From the NCBI GenBank assembly GCA_027946555.1, contig JAPEVC010000028.1, positions 62,001-126,000 of the forward strand: a stretch of DNA of 64,000 bases. Reading direction: 5' to 3'. This DNA is from Gnomoniopsis sp. IMI 355080. Taxonomy: Eukaryota > Ascomycota > Sordariomycetes > Diaporthales > Gnomoniaceae. The notes under the pieces are model-generated. The model was given only the letters and a program-made list of their open reading frames with translations, had not been told where the DNA came from and did not search any database. The position numbers and the translations under genes were made by a program. The number at the start of each line of letters is the position of its first letter. Positions within the stretch are counted from its first letter, which is position 1. Shown here one piece after another: positions 12,661 through 23,876 of the stretch.

Positions 12661-13250
12661 CTCTCCGGCACGTATATTAACAAGTTTCGTTAGTACATAA
12701 CACAAATTATAGGCATGATTGAGCAAAAGGAACGAGGAGATGGAATGGGGGATGGAGAAGAGCCTTAATAATGTCAACTAAGAGACAACTAAAGCAACAA
12801 TCTCCTTAAAATTGAACTCTAAGTTGCCACCTCCCCTTCCGGTCAAGACATTGTCATGCTTTGCCTATCTTCCCTTGGCTCTCCAAGGTGATTCTACATA
12901 GTAATGAAACGGTCCCCACTGTCGGATGGCGGGTGAAGTCCGGCAAACCGCATTAGCAAGTCTGCAGTTCGGCAACAGCCGCAACAGCCCCTAATAGATG
13001 GCGATCTTGCGCATAACGGGGCTTGCAGTCGCTTAGAGTTCGCTGCTAAGACTTAACGACTTGGTATATGACACGACATTTATGTGGGATTCATGTACCC
13101 GGACTACTGGAAGACCGCGGGAGATCCACCACACCGCCCTCGAATGCTCATGCATTAGTCAAGGTAACCTCGGATTGAATCCAACTTCTACGTGTCAACC
13201 TTGGAAATATGTACTCTTGTTCACTTCATCAACTCCTTGAATCGTAAAGC
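12661..13250. promoter_or_regulatory. Divergent promoter region between the MFS and A-T-R genes
   Basis: A 590-base spacer separates the start codons of two divergently transcribed genes and must hold both promoters. No clear TATA box or palindromic operator stands out by eye. No additional gene is seen. Confidence 0.55.
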
Positions 13251-16200
13251 ATGTCGCCAACTACAACTACACTCACCGAACTCATCCGTGACAGTCAGTC
13301 GCGCTCCACACCATGCGTATTGATTGCCAGTCCGACAGGTGTCACGGAGCAATTATACCTCAGAGACCTGGAAAATGCCTCCAATCGCGCCGCCAGTTTC
13401 CTCGACCAACTACCTGCGAACCAGAAGACCTTCTTCTATATGGGGCCGAGTGATATGCGGTACTTCATATGGGTCTTGGCAGCAATGAAAACCGAAAGAT
13501 GTGTGAGAGAAATGCTTGCCCTTGTTCCACCGACTTGAACAAAGACTGACAGCATCATCAGGTCATGTTTCCGTCCCCAGGCAATACTGTGCCATCGAAC
13601 CAGAGACTGTTCAAGACCGTCGGAGCCAGAACACTTCTTTATGCCCCCGAAGCAGAGCTTGATGCACTCCTGGAAGCAACACGGGACGAGATTGATTCGG
13701 TCGTTACACCTTCATACGCTGAATTAATGCACAAGGATCCTGCGCCTAAGGTATATGCCTTAAGAAAATCATTTATGGAGGTCAAAGACGTAACTGTTCT
13801 GGGACTTCATACTTCTGGGACGAGTGGCCATCCGAAGCCAATATACTGGACGCATGGATCTATAGCAGCACTTGCTTCGGCACATAGAGACTGTCACGGT
13901 ATCTATCCAGACAATTTCAAGTCCGAAGGCAAGACCAGTCTGTTGCAAGAAGTGTTCGCGCCAGGAGAGGTCGTCATGATGCCTTTTCCCCTATATCATG
14001 TGAGTAGACCTTGGAACATACTTTCGTTCCTACATGTTGATATCCCGAACATGCAAGCTATTTACCTATATTTACGCGAGCCTGTGATTTGCAATAGCTC
14101 ACAGTTGTTATAGATGGGCGGCATTAGCCCAGTCTTTTTCAGTGTCTTGTACGGAAGTACACATGTGATGCCCGCCACCGGTACACAGATGACTCCTGAA
14201 AACATTTCGGCAATGCTGAAATATTCAAAGTCAAGCACGGCTTGGCTTGCACCGTCTCTGCTAGAGGACATGCTGGATTTCCCCTCAGCACTTGAAACGC
14301 TAGCAACAATGAAGCATGTAGTGTTTGGAGGTGGTCCCAGTGAGTATCTTGTTCTACTTAGAATAGTTCATTATCACAGCAAATGACCAGGGGGAGAATA
14401 CTCCACATTCAAGCTGACAAACCAATAGTGAATCCGGTGAAAGGAAACCAACTGTCAAAACTCGTCCGCCATCTTTGTGGCTTTATAGGGTCCACAGAAG
14501 GTGGACCGTGCCATCTGCTCTTGCCACCCGATAGCTCACACTGGAACGAATTCAACTTCATTGATGTTGGTCACAAGATGGAGGAGGTCGAAGACGGTCT
14601 ATTTGAGCTGGTCTATCCAAACACAGAGTTGACAAGACGGTGCCAGCTGCACTTTCATTCGTACCCGGAGCTGAGCGAGTACCGCACAAAAGACCTTTTT
14701 GTTCCCGCTTCAGGGCCAGGGAAAGAGGGTTGGTGGACGTACCGCGGGCGTACTGACAACTGGGTCATTATGTCTAATGCCCTCAAGATGGACCCAACTG
14801 ATATCGAGAACACTGTTGGAAGCCATCCGGACGTCCGAGGTGTTCTTGTGGCCGGAGACAGACGTTACAGACTTTGTCTTCTGGTTGAATTGAAAGATGA
14901 TGTCGATCGGGAAACTGTCATGACTAGGCTGTGGCCCTCCATCGAAGAGGCCAACAAGAGCTCGACAAAGTTTGGCCGTATACCCCGGGAGCTTGTGTAT
15001 TTTGTCCCGCCTGAAAAGCCCTTTTTGAGAGCGAGCAAGGGCACAATACAGCGCCGACTTACAATCGAAGCCTACGCGGACGAGATCAACGAGCTGTATG
15101 CCAAAGCCGAACATGGCCTTCTTACCCGCGAATTACCGCCACTTGAGAGCTTGGATGAAAGGTCACTTGCCAAGCTTCTTCAGTATTTATACTCCGACGT
15201 TCTGGATCTAGATCTGAAAGGAGGGATCGGGATGAATGACGACGTTCTCGCCGCCGGCATTGATTCCTTCGGAAATATGACAATTTTATCGCGTTTGAAG
15301 GCAGCCTTACGGCAATACGGTGTCTCAGAGGCCAAAGTAGAATCTATCAGCATCAAAAATCTCTACTCGGCATCGACAGTAAAGTCCCTGTCCGAGCAGC
15401 TGATCACCGCTTTGTCTACTTCAGAACATGTCGTGGAAAGTGGGCTTGACATTTTGGCATTCGTTGAGAAGTATAGGGCAGAAGTGCAACACCTTCTCAA
15501 ACTTAAAAAGGCTCCCGCCGCTAGGCAAGATACTACAGATGTTCAACCAGATGATCAAAGGCACGGGGAAACTGTGCTTCTCACAGGCTCTACAGGATCA
15601 TTGGGAAGCTACCTCCTCGATGCCTTGCTCGCGCGCCCTACTGCCGTTGTCAAGCGGGTGATCTGCTTAAATCGTGGCGGCAATTCAAGAGAAAGACAAG
15701 CAAAGGCGTTTGAGTCCAGAAGACTTGCGCCTCTCCCACAGGATCAAAAGGGCAGGGTCATGTTCCTGCAAGCCGACCTCAGCAAGGATAGGCTTGGACT
15801 CAGCCAGCAGGACTATGACTTTCTCGTCCGCGAAACTACGGTCATCATCCATAACGCATATCCGGTGAATTTCCTCATGACCATCCGACAATTCGAGCCG
15901 CATTTGCGCGGCCTTCTCAACCTCATGGAACTCGCGATCCGCGGCGCCGGCAACGTGTCCATGATTTTCGTGTCGAGCATATCCACCGGGATGTCAGCGA
16001 CTGGCAGGAGGCAACGCATCCCCGAGGTTGTGCTCGACACCGCGACACAGGCGGACGACTTGCTCCCCCAGGGGTACGCTCAGTCGAAATACGTCTGCGA
16101 GCAGATGCTTCAGACATTTGCAGATGGTCTGACTCCAGGCCCCCAGGGGCAGCCAGTGGTTGTGCTGCGAGTCGGTCAAATATGCGGACCGCGGTTCGGC

Positions 16201-16761
16201 AGTGGGCCTTGGAACAAGTGGGAATGGTTTCCGTCACTAGTGATGAGTTCTCGCTTCCTGGGATTTGCCCCAGATGATATCGGTCAGAAGATCAATTGGA
16301 TACCAGTTGACGAGCTGGCGTCGATTGTATTGGAGCTGATGGTCAATGCTCGGTCAACGGCTATCATCTGCCCCGAAAATGGTGAAGGCGCGAGAAAACG
16401 AAGGAAAATTTCAAGCCCAAGGCCCCTGCAGGTCTTCAATGTGGTAAATCCGAGCATTTCCTCGTGGGAGGAGGTGCTTCCAGCGCTTCGGACAGCAGTA
16501 GCAGAGACCATTCCTGCCTCTGAATGGGTTGCCCGCTTGGAAGAGAGCCTGGAGAGAACCACGAAAGACTCCTCGATAGACCAGAACCCCGGGGCGAAGC
16601 TAGTTGCCTTCTACAAGGGAGCGATTGTTGTGGATGGTCGAGCTGAGCCTGTGTACGACGTCGATAATCTTGTGCTGGCAAGCTCGACTGCGGCAAGCCT
16701 AGCACCCGTCACCCAGTCTGACTTGAAGCGATGGATGGACATTTGGAACATTGGGCAGTGA
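13251..16761 (+). CDS. NRPS-like adenylation-thiolation-reductase (A-T-R) carboxylic acid reductase
   Basis: Exons 13251-13502, 13562-13999, 14114-14339 and 14429-16761 encode 1082 residues. The third acceptor (ACCAATAG at 14428) was chosen because it joins FGGGP to MNPVKGNQL and on to the A5 motif GFIGSTEGG. Domains: adenylation (about 1-510) with A3 LHTSGTSGHPKP near 165, A7 YRTKDLF near 390, A8 YRGRTDNWV and the catalytic lysine in RASKGTIQRR near 507; carrier protein with phosphopantetheine serine in AAGIDSFGNM near 584; thioester reductase (about 685-1082) with NADP-binding TGSTGSLGSY and catalytic YAQSK near 856. The protein should activate a carboxylic acid with ATP, hold it as a thioester and release it reductively as an aldehyde or alcohol, as Lys2 and fungal aryl-acid reductases do. 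No condensation domain is present, so it probably acts on one free acid. The substrate is unknown. Confidence 0.93.
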
Positions 16762-17746
16762 GTCGTGGAGGTGTGTTTAGACATGACATTCAGAGATCTC
16801 CAATGGTGTGTTGCCACCACAGAATGTCTAAGACCTCCTAGAGTTCGCTTGTGGCTTCTCTCTGAATAAATTTGCCAACTGCAGGTGGTCAAACGCTCCT
16901 GCAACGTGCGCATCAGTGGGGGATTCGAATTATGATGATAACGAATATTATAGGTCTGTAGAAACAGTGACATAATTCTGACAATATCCTGTTTCCGAGG
17001 CATTTTCAGCAGACGAAAAGAGAAAATTCGGCTGGTGATTTGACTTTTTTACATTCAAAACACAGCGGTTCGACCAGACCCTTAATTTGCTCCTCATGTG
17101 AAGAATGTATGACTCCGGCTCCTTGCATGGCGATGCCGGAGCCTTCGCCGTGATAGCATTATGTCTGAGAGCTACAATTGACAACGTAGATTGTAATAAG
17201 ATCACCATTTATATGACTTTCTAACAAAAAATACTTTGTAACACCTGATGAGGATACCTAGGTACCTAGGTAGCAGACCACGCCGGCCCCAAGCTCCCAG
17301 AGGCACAATGATCAACGCGGTTGCCGACCATCCAATGCACCTGTATTATAGTGCGTTTAACACTACTTTGCTGTTTTGGGAGAGAGGAAGGGGGGGGGGT
17401 CGGTCTACCCACAAAAAATGACGAAACACAAATCGATTAATTTAGCTTGAGCGTTGCCCCGTGCTCGACCTGCACTTCGCCAACGGGCCACAATGCACAA
17501 AATACACGACCTAGATCCGGAAAACCCATTTAAATAAGTTCCAAAGTGTCTGCTAAAAGGGCAAGTTTGCCAAAGGTTAAGGATGTACGGCTTTATGCAC
17601 GCTTAAAAATCATCTCATACCGCTCTGCAACAGCATGCAGTCATTGCAGTGCACACACGGCCGTGGACTTGTGAAGCGTGAATTATTGACATGGCGCCAT
17701 CGTCGTTTAAGTTTCAAAGAATTATTCAATTCGAGTCGAGCAGTAC
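16762..17746. other. Convergent spacer of about 1 kb with overlapping palindromes
   Basis: The region lies between the 3' ends of the A-T-R and flavin monooxygenase genes. No gene supported. It holds two overlapping TACCTAGGTA palindromes (17255-17272) and a run of ten G near 17390. Confidence 0.6.
17255..17272. repeat. Two overlapping TACCTAGGTA palindromes
   Basis: TACCTAGGTA occurs at 17255-17264 and 17263-17272, sharing two bases. These belong to a set of twelve exact copies in the window: 10661, 17255, 17263, 25404, 39761, 45711, 45799, 50724, 50749, 55597, 55873 and 56261 (start positions). None lies in an exon annotated here. Confidence 0.85.
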
Positions 17747-19321
17747 CTATTCTTCAGCCTTCCAGTGGAAGGCGGCTGCTGGATGATCAGGAGGCGGCCG
17801 CGCAAGCCCTTGCTTTCCATACACATTTTCGCGATATGTTCCGCCATCGACCGCATATCCGTCCCAGAATAGTCCGCGAGACCTCAAGACTGGAAGAAGA
17901 CGCTCGATAACCTCGACAAAAGTCTCGGGCATGATGGCGTAGGCCAGATTGAAGCCGTCGACGTCGGCTTCATTAACCCATCTTTCCATCTCATCTGCGA
18001 CTTCTTCCGCCGTTCCTACAACAGTGGCACCAAGACCACCGACCTTGATGTGATTTGCCACTGTATGCTTTGTCCATTTGGGAATACCAGGCGCAGACTT
18101 GGACCAAGATTCTACGGCCGACCTGATGGCATTGGACTCGACATGGCGCAGTTCCTCGTCATCCCCGTACTTGTCCAGATCGATGCCTGTCCAACCACCG
18201 AACAAAGCCAGCGCACCATCTTCGGAGCCGTAGCTGACGAATTCCTCATATTTCTTCACAGCCTCCTCGTGTGTGTCCGCGATGATGGGGCATAGCAACG
18301 CCAGGAATTTGATTGATTTGCCGTCGCGTCCAAAATCGCTTTTCGCGCTGGCCCGGATATCGGCGACATTCTGCGCAACGACGGACGGGCTATGGCCAGC
18401 AACAAAGATAGCCTCTGCATGCTGGGCCGCGAAAGCCTTGCCCGATTTTGATGTTCCGGCCTGCAGGATCAATGGTGTCCGTTGTGGTGATGGCTGGCAG
18501 ATATGGGGGCCTGGGACAGTGTAATACTTCCCGACGTGGTTGATTGTGCGAACGAGTTTGGGATCTGTGTAGACGATCTTCTCTCGGTCTAACTTGACTG
18601 CATCGTCGCGCCATGAAGATTGCCTAGGGACTGAGTTAGCTATTGGAAGACCACCTGGGCAGGTTGGGTCGCTGAGGACCACAAATATCTTGGGAGCATA
18701 CCAAAGTTTGTACATCACCTGCATATACTCTTCTGCCGCGGCGTATCTCTCATCGTGAGCTAGCTGCTCTTTATGCCCCAAGTTCCTAGCTGCGGAGTCC
18801 AAATAGCCAGTCACAACATTCCATCCAAGTCTGCCCCCGGTCAGATGGTCCACAGTGCTTAGCCGTCGAGCGAGATGATAAGGCTGCTCATAAGTCGTGG
18901 CGACAGTGACACCAAAACCGAGGTTCTTCGTCGCCGCAGCCATGGCTGGCACTACAGCAAGAGGCTCGTTGACCGGCCACTGTGCCCCAGATATCACGGC
19001 AGGGTCTGGATTCCGTGGGCCTTTGTAGACATCGTATGCTCCCTTTAGAACGTTAATTTTGCAGTGTAATATTTATGGCGGTCAGGCCATAGAAGAACTC
19101 ACGAGAACATCGGCTATGAACATGCCATGGAAATTTCCCTTCTCGAGAAGTTGCGCCAGTTCAACCCAGTGCTTCACGTTATTGAAATCCCAGGACCGGT
19201 CGCGAGGGTGTCGCCAAAGCCCTGGAGACTGATGACCGCTGCAAGACTCAACGAATGCATTGATGATCAGCTGTTTCTTGGCAACCCCCCCGCCGTTAGT
19301 ATCTTTGGTGGATGATGCCAT
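17747..19321 (-). CDS. LLM-type flavin-dependent monooxygenase (NtaA/SnaA/DszA family)
   Basis: Exons 19321-19103, 19042-18702 and 18623-17747 give 478 residues, a normal length for the family. Intron 1 is 60 bases (GTGAGT...AAAG) and joins FIADVL to GAYDVYKGPRNPDP. Intron 2 is 78 bases with no stop and a length divisible by three, so it can be mistaken for coding; removing it gives the family's MYKLWQSSWRDDAV. Hallmarks are NVVTGYLDSAARNLG, HDERYAAAEEYM, the substrate loop GKYYTVPGPHICQPSPQRTP and LQAGTSKSGKAFAAQHAEAIF, all typical of FMNH2-dependent monooxygenases that attack aminopolycarboxylates, sulfonates or thiophenes. The true substrate is not predictable. A flavin reductase partner is expected but not seen nearby. 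It is convergent with the A-T-R gene and divergent from the DUR3-like transporter. The start at 19321 is the first ATG of exon 1. Confidence 0.9.
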
Positions 19322-19993
19322 TTTCGAGCCAATTGCAAGGCGTGGGATGTTATTGAACACTGGGCTTCAACTTTCTGTGCTAAATTCTCAGAACAGCGAG
19401 AAAGCCAACCTCGTGGTTACTAAAGCACCTCCATGGAAGCAGCATCTTATATTGAAGCTTACTCCAATACTCCCACGTGTCTGGAGTGTCGCTAGAGAGC
19501 AGCCGTTCCAAGTTCCTGGGTCCACAAATTTCCCATCTGTGGATGTGATCGCATTGGGCGACGGGCTCGCGATCGTGACGTGATCGAGGCTAATCGCTCG
19601 CAATTCGCAATCAACCCGGCGTCTCGAACACACAACCAGACAACCTCGTCCATTGTCGGAGCTGTGAATGCTATTCCTGCGTCGTAACACGATTTCGCCC
19701 AGTGTGTCTGACTCGAGCTAATTCTGGTAGACCATTTACCCAAATATGGCACAATACTCAGCTTTTGCTTTAGCGGGCGGCGCTACGTCTGTAGTCCGTG
19801 AATTGGGTCGAGATAGCCTTATCTGTGTCAAGTTATAAGAGTTTCGGTAGATGATATAGGCAAAATTGGACTGTCATTAATTTGGGGCAAATAAAAGAGG
19901 TTGAGCATTCCTTCCGAGACCTCATATCGTGATACCTACCATCTACACAGTAGCAGCAGTGAGCACTTCGATCGTCCAACCTCCGCCAAGAAA
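19322..19993. promoter_or_regulatory. Divergent promoter region between the monooxygenase and the DUR3-like symporter
   Basis: This 672-base spacer serves two divergent genes. An inverted GATA pair, AGATA-4-TATCT, lies at 19811-19824, about 170 bases before the symporter start, with a further GATA at 19853. GATA pairs are binding sites for AreA/NIT2-type nitrogen regulators. No other gene is seen here. Confidence 0.5.
19811..19824. promoter_or_regulatory. Inverted GATA pair, candidate AreA/NIT2 site
   Basis: AGATA and its inverted copy TATCT are separated by four bases. Paired GATA elements within 30 bases are the usual high-affinity target of fungal nitrogen GATA factors. The placement 170 bases upstream of a urea-permease-like gene fits nitrogen-catabolite control. 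Binding is inferred, not shown. Confidence 0.5.
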
Positions 19994-22404
19994 ATGTCAA
20001 CAACTTTTCCTCGAGCCGCAGCAAGCGGCTCGATTGAGCCGCCACTGCCTCAAGCAGCTGGATACGCTGTAGTTGTGGCAATTGGCTTCGTCATAGCATT
20101 TCTGATGATTGCAGTGACCCATATTCTTCGGAAAACAGCGGGAGAAGACAACAGGACTACAGAGATGTTCATGACGGCCAATCGTACAGTTGGCACAGGG
20201 CTGACGGCTTCAGCTGTAATATCGAGCTGGCTGTGGAGTACCGCAATGTTGGGTAGCACGTTTGTGGGCTACAATTTCGGCGTCGCTGGACCATTCTGGT
20301 TTGCAGCTGGGTACGTCCTCCTACTACTTGGATTACCCTCTGCTTCAGGCTTTTGAATCTGATGTGCTCTCTGAGATTACAGCTGCTCGCCAATGATCGT
20401 ATTCTTTGCAGTACTGGGTATTGCCTGTAAAATGCGCATCCCAGAAGCACACACCTTGCTCGAGATTGTCCGTATCCGCTATGGAGTCATTGCCCATGGC
20501 GTCTGGATTTTTCTGTGTCTCATCAACAACATAATTGCAGTTGCGAACATGCTGCTTGGGGCTAGTGCAGCCATCTCAGCTTTGTCAGTGTTCTTTCCGA
20601 TACTTCACTCGCCTTCGGTCTCCTTGAGATAATCAAAACTGACAAACGTATTAGGACTGGAATGCCGGTTGTTGCGGCAATTTTCCTGTTACCAGCCAGC
20701 GTCGTGCTATATACTTTCGTTGGTGGTATCAAGGCTACATTTCTCACAGATTATGTTCACACTTTCGTCATTACTATCATTATATGCTTTTTCACAATCA
20801 AGGCGTTTACAATACCCGAAATACCCTCCATTGGGGAGCTTTTTAACCTGGTTGTAGCAGCAGGGCAACGCCATCCCGTGGAGGGGAACCATGATGGCTC
20901 ATACCTGACAATGGCAAGCAAAGATGTGAGTGCCTTCGACGCCTCGACTCCAAACGCCTTGAAGTCGACTAATTTCAATCACTAGGCCATGCTATTTGCT
21001 ATAATTCACCTTCTGTCTAATTTCGGCCTTGTGATCATGGATACAGGATTTTTCACTAAGGCTTTCTCCGCGTCTCCCGCGGCCGTGGTGCCTGGTTATA
21101 TTGTCGGTGGAATTGCATACTTTGCAATTCCTTGGTGCTTGGGTACCATCATGTCGCTCACTGCTGTGAGCCTCGAGACGATCTCTCCTCGCTTCCCGAC
21201 TTATCCCAACCGTATGGTAAGGCTTTGTCTCAGTCTCCAAAGGCCTTTCCATGCCTGCTAGTCAATTAAAACGGATCATGATGACTGGTTCATACTGACT
21301 AACATTTATCATTCAATAGACTGCAACAGAGGTCTCAAATGGTCTGGTACTGCCTTACGCCGCGGTTGCCATTGCAGGGAAGGGCGGAGCCATTGGTGTG
21401 CTACTAATCACATTCATGGCAGTAACATCGACAATCTCAGCTCAGATTATTGCTGTTTCGAGCATCATTACCTTCGATATCTACCGCCAGTACTTCAAAC
21501 GCGACGCCACAGACCGTGACGTGATCCGCTGGTCCCACATCGGCGTTGTCATCTTTGGCATTTTCAGCGGAGCCTTTTCCACCGCTTTGTACTATGGAAA
21601 CGTTGATCTTGGCTGGACTTTGTACATGTTAGGTGTTCTGACATGCCCTGGAATTTTCCCAACGACGTTCACCATTCTCTGGAAGAAGCAGTCCAGGATC
21701 GCCGCTGTTGTCTCACCCTTGTTGGGTCTTGCCACAGGGCTCGCGGTATGGCTAGGCAGCGCGAAAGCGTTGTACGGTGGCATCACGGTTGCCTCAACGG
21801 GACAAACGCTTCCTTGTGTCTATGGAACTGTTGCCTCGGCGCTAAGTCCCGCGATATACTCGGTGGTCATCTCCCTGATACGACCTGCAAACTACGATTG
21901 GGCAGATTTCAGAAAAGAGAAGCTTCTGTTTGATGGAAATGCCGAGGCAAACAGCCTTAGGGGATTGCAAATCACGCATGACATGGAAATTGCTGCGTCA
22001 ACCTACGCCAACGACAAGGCCCATCTCAAACGATGGGGCTGGATCGCGAGCATATGGGCACTAGCTACTTTCTTTGGGCATTGGGTTTTGTGGTAAGTTA
22101 TTAATCAGCCCCTTGTCAAGATTCAAAATTTGAGCAAATTCCGTGATTCTGATCTCTTCATGTCAGGCCGCTACCAATGTACGCATCCGAGTACATATTC
22201 AGCAGCAAGTTCTTCATCGCCTGGGTGGTAGTCTCAATCATCTGGGTATGGGGTACAATGCTGATCGCTGGGTTTTTCCCGATTATTGATGGATGGAAGC
22301 AAATCCTGTTGGTCGTACGTGGCATCGTAGGCCGTGACACGAAAGCTTCAGAGGCAGACAGCGTTGAGGTGGTGCAGCCTACGAAGCCAAAGGATGACGC
22401 ATAG
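19994..22404 (+). CDS. DUR3-like urea/polyamine transporter, sodium:solute symporter family
   Basis: Six exons (19994-20310, 20383-20583, 20655-20925, 20986-21216, 21320-22092, 22167-22404) give 676 residues, matching the fungal Dur3 length. Introns are 60-103 bases, all GT-AG, and every join keeps the frame. It is a multi-pass membrane protein with about 14-15 hydrophobic segments. Family markers include TANRTVGTGLTASAVISSWLW, GPFWFAAGCSPM, NNIIAVANMLLGASAAISALTGM and the core AVTSTISAQIIAVSSIITFDIYRQY. The cytoplasmic C-terminus ends in a charged tail. Dur3-type proteins import urea and sometimes polyamines across the plasma membrane with protons or sodium. The exact substrate is uncertain because SSS paralogues diverge. 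It shares a promoter region with the flavin monooxygenase, and the inverted GATA pair upstream suggests nitrogen control. Confidence 0.92.
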
Positions 22405-23548
22405 AATAACGCGTCGAGTATGTCTGTATGCAATCTGAGCTCGTATTTGGCTATAAACCATATTGATTCTCCAGCCCAGCAGCCACTATACGGGATTTTA
22501 GCTCCCTCTATGCTTTCCAGTTGGAGAGCATTTATTCTCATCGAGCTCGGGTTTGAGGGGACAGCCTCGATATCGTCTTCCCCCTATTCTTCAACCTTCT
22601 CATCCAACCCCGCCTCAACCTCTCCTTCGCCTGCTAAGTGTAATTCCTCTAACCAAGGGTCAAGAACGATATTATTATTCACAACAATAGCTCCGCCCAA
22701 CATGTGGTGGGTTTTTGATTATGGTAGCGTTGATGCCTTTCATAACAAAAGCGACTTCTCGTATTAAATTTGCCAATTCCCTCGGAAATAAGCGGTATCA
22801 TGATTAATTTTAGCATTTAAAACGTATCCGGTATCCTGAATTTCTACTGCGCAAGGGAAGTATTTCTAGTGAGCGAAAAGAACGTGAATACGTTTCACCA
22901 GACTCACAATACCTCTCTGTTCTGTTTCATAAATTGCAGTACCGGGAATGTATTGCGCATACAGAACAACAGTGAGCCAATTGTTGGTTGCAAAAACTCG
23001 TTAAGGCGGCTAGACGCCGGGCAAGCTGAAGGGCTACTAAAGATTCACTCGGAATATAGACGCTTGACTTCTCATAAATTGGCCTTTCCATTGATAACAA
23101 ATGGCTCCTGCGATCGGAGAAGCTTGCCTTTGGAGACTCAACTCAGGGTTGGACTGAACACTTAAAATTCACAACTGAAGAGCTACAAGAAAAATACTAT
23201 ACATGTGGTGAAGATAGTGTATGTATATCCTATAGCCTTCATACTCCTTCAGTGCCATTTTATTTGGATCGTTCGGGACTATTTAGTAGTATCCATATCC
23301 AACGTATCCCATATATAAGGTATTCATGGGGTCGATGAGTAACCCTAACCTTGTGTTTGGTGACATAAGAGATATTCCCCGCCTGTTGTGTTGGACGTCA
23401 GCTCGGCTCTTGGAGGTTCGGCTGTCCGCTGGCCTAGTCACTGACCTGCAGTTGATCCTTTGGTCGTAGCACTTCCCTGCAAATGACAGACTTGCAAACA
23501 CCTCCTCCTCAGCCAATGAAGGCCTCAAAGGCAGGATATTTGACGTGT
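22405..23548. other. AT-rich spacer, about 1.1 kb
   Basis: No intact gene. It contains a possible degenerate coding relic on the minus strand (about 22530-22797, listed separately). The remainder is AT-rich with no feature I can name. Confidence 0.55.
22530..22797 (-). pseudogene. Possible degenerate coding relic, family unknown
   Basis: On the minus strand a coding-like stretch (ELANLIREVAFVMKGINAT then IIKNPPHV) runs from about 22790 down to 22705. It then continues in the +1 frame as GGAIVVNNNIVLDPWLEELH, is stopped by TAG at 22584-22586, and goes on as GEDDIEAVPSNPSS. One frameshift and one in-frame stop interrupt what reads like a single acidic protein. The AT-rich setting is compatible with a decayed repeat element. 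No family was recognised, and the stretch is short enough that chance cannot be excluded. Confidence 0.33.
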
Positions 23549-23876
23549 CTATTTGCGAACTTGCTTCCAAGTATCAACGCTGGCTCGCTCCTTTTCGGCT
23601 CTCTCCGCCTGCCTAGCCCCCTCTCGCGCGGAACTGCACAGTATCACGAAGTCAGCGGCCAAGTAGCTTCGTCTTATCGAAGAAATGGTGAGGTTGAAAC
23701 ATTACTCACTCGTTTGGATGAGACGTGATTCTGGATTCAGCGGTCGGGGTCTCCTGTTTGATGAATGTGTTGTAAGCCGCTTCCGATTTCTTGTCAGCGT
23801 CAGCGGCGTTTCTTGCGTGGTGCTCGATCATAGCATCAGCTACGCTGTTTTTGGTGAAGTGATCCTTCGAAGACAT
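23549..23876 (-). CDS. Small hydrophilic protein of 83 residues, unknown function
   Basis: Two exons on the minus strand (23876-23710 and 23633-23549) flank a 76-base intron with a GTGAGT donor and GCAG acceptor. Read without splicing, the first frame stops exactly at the donor (GAGTGAGT). The splice continues it as HPNDSAREGARQAERAEKER and ends in DTWKQVRK. The product begins MSSKDHFTKNSVADAMIEHH, is rich in Ala, Glu, Lys and Arg, and is probably helical throughout, with no signal peptide or membrane segment. Good splice signals plus continued charged, helical composition on both sides argue for a real gene. I do not recognise the family. An in-frame non-ATG extension upstream was ignored. 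Confidence 0.52.
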
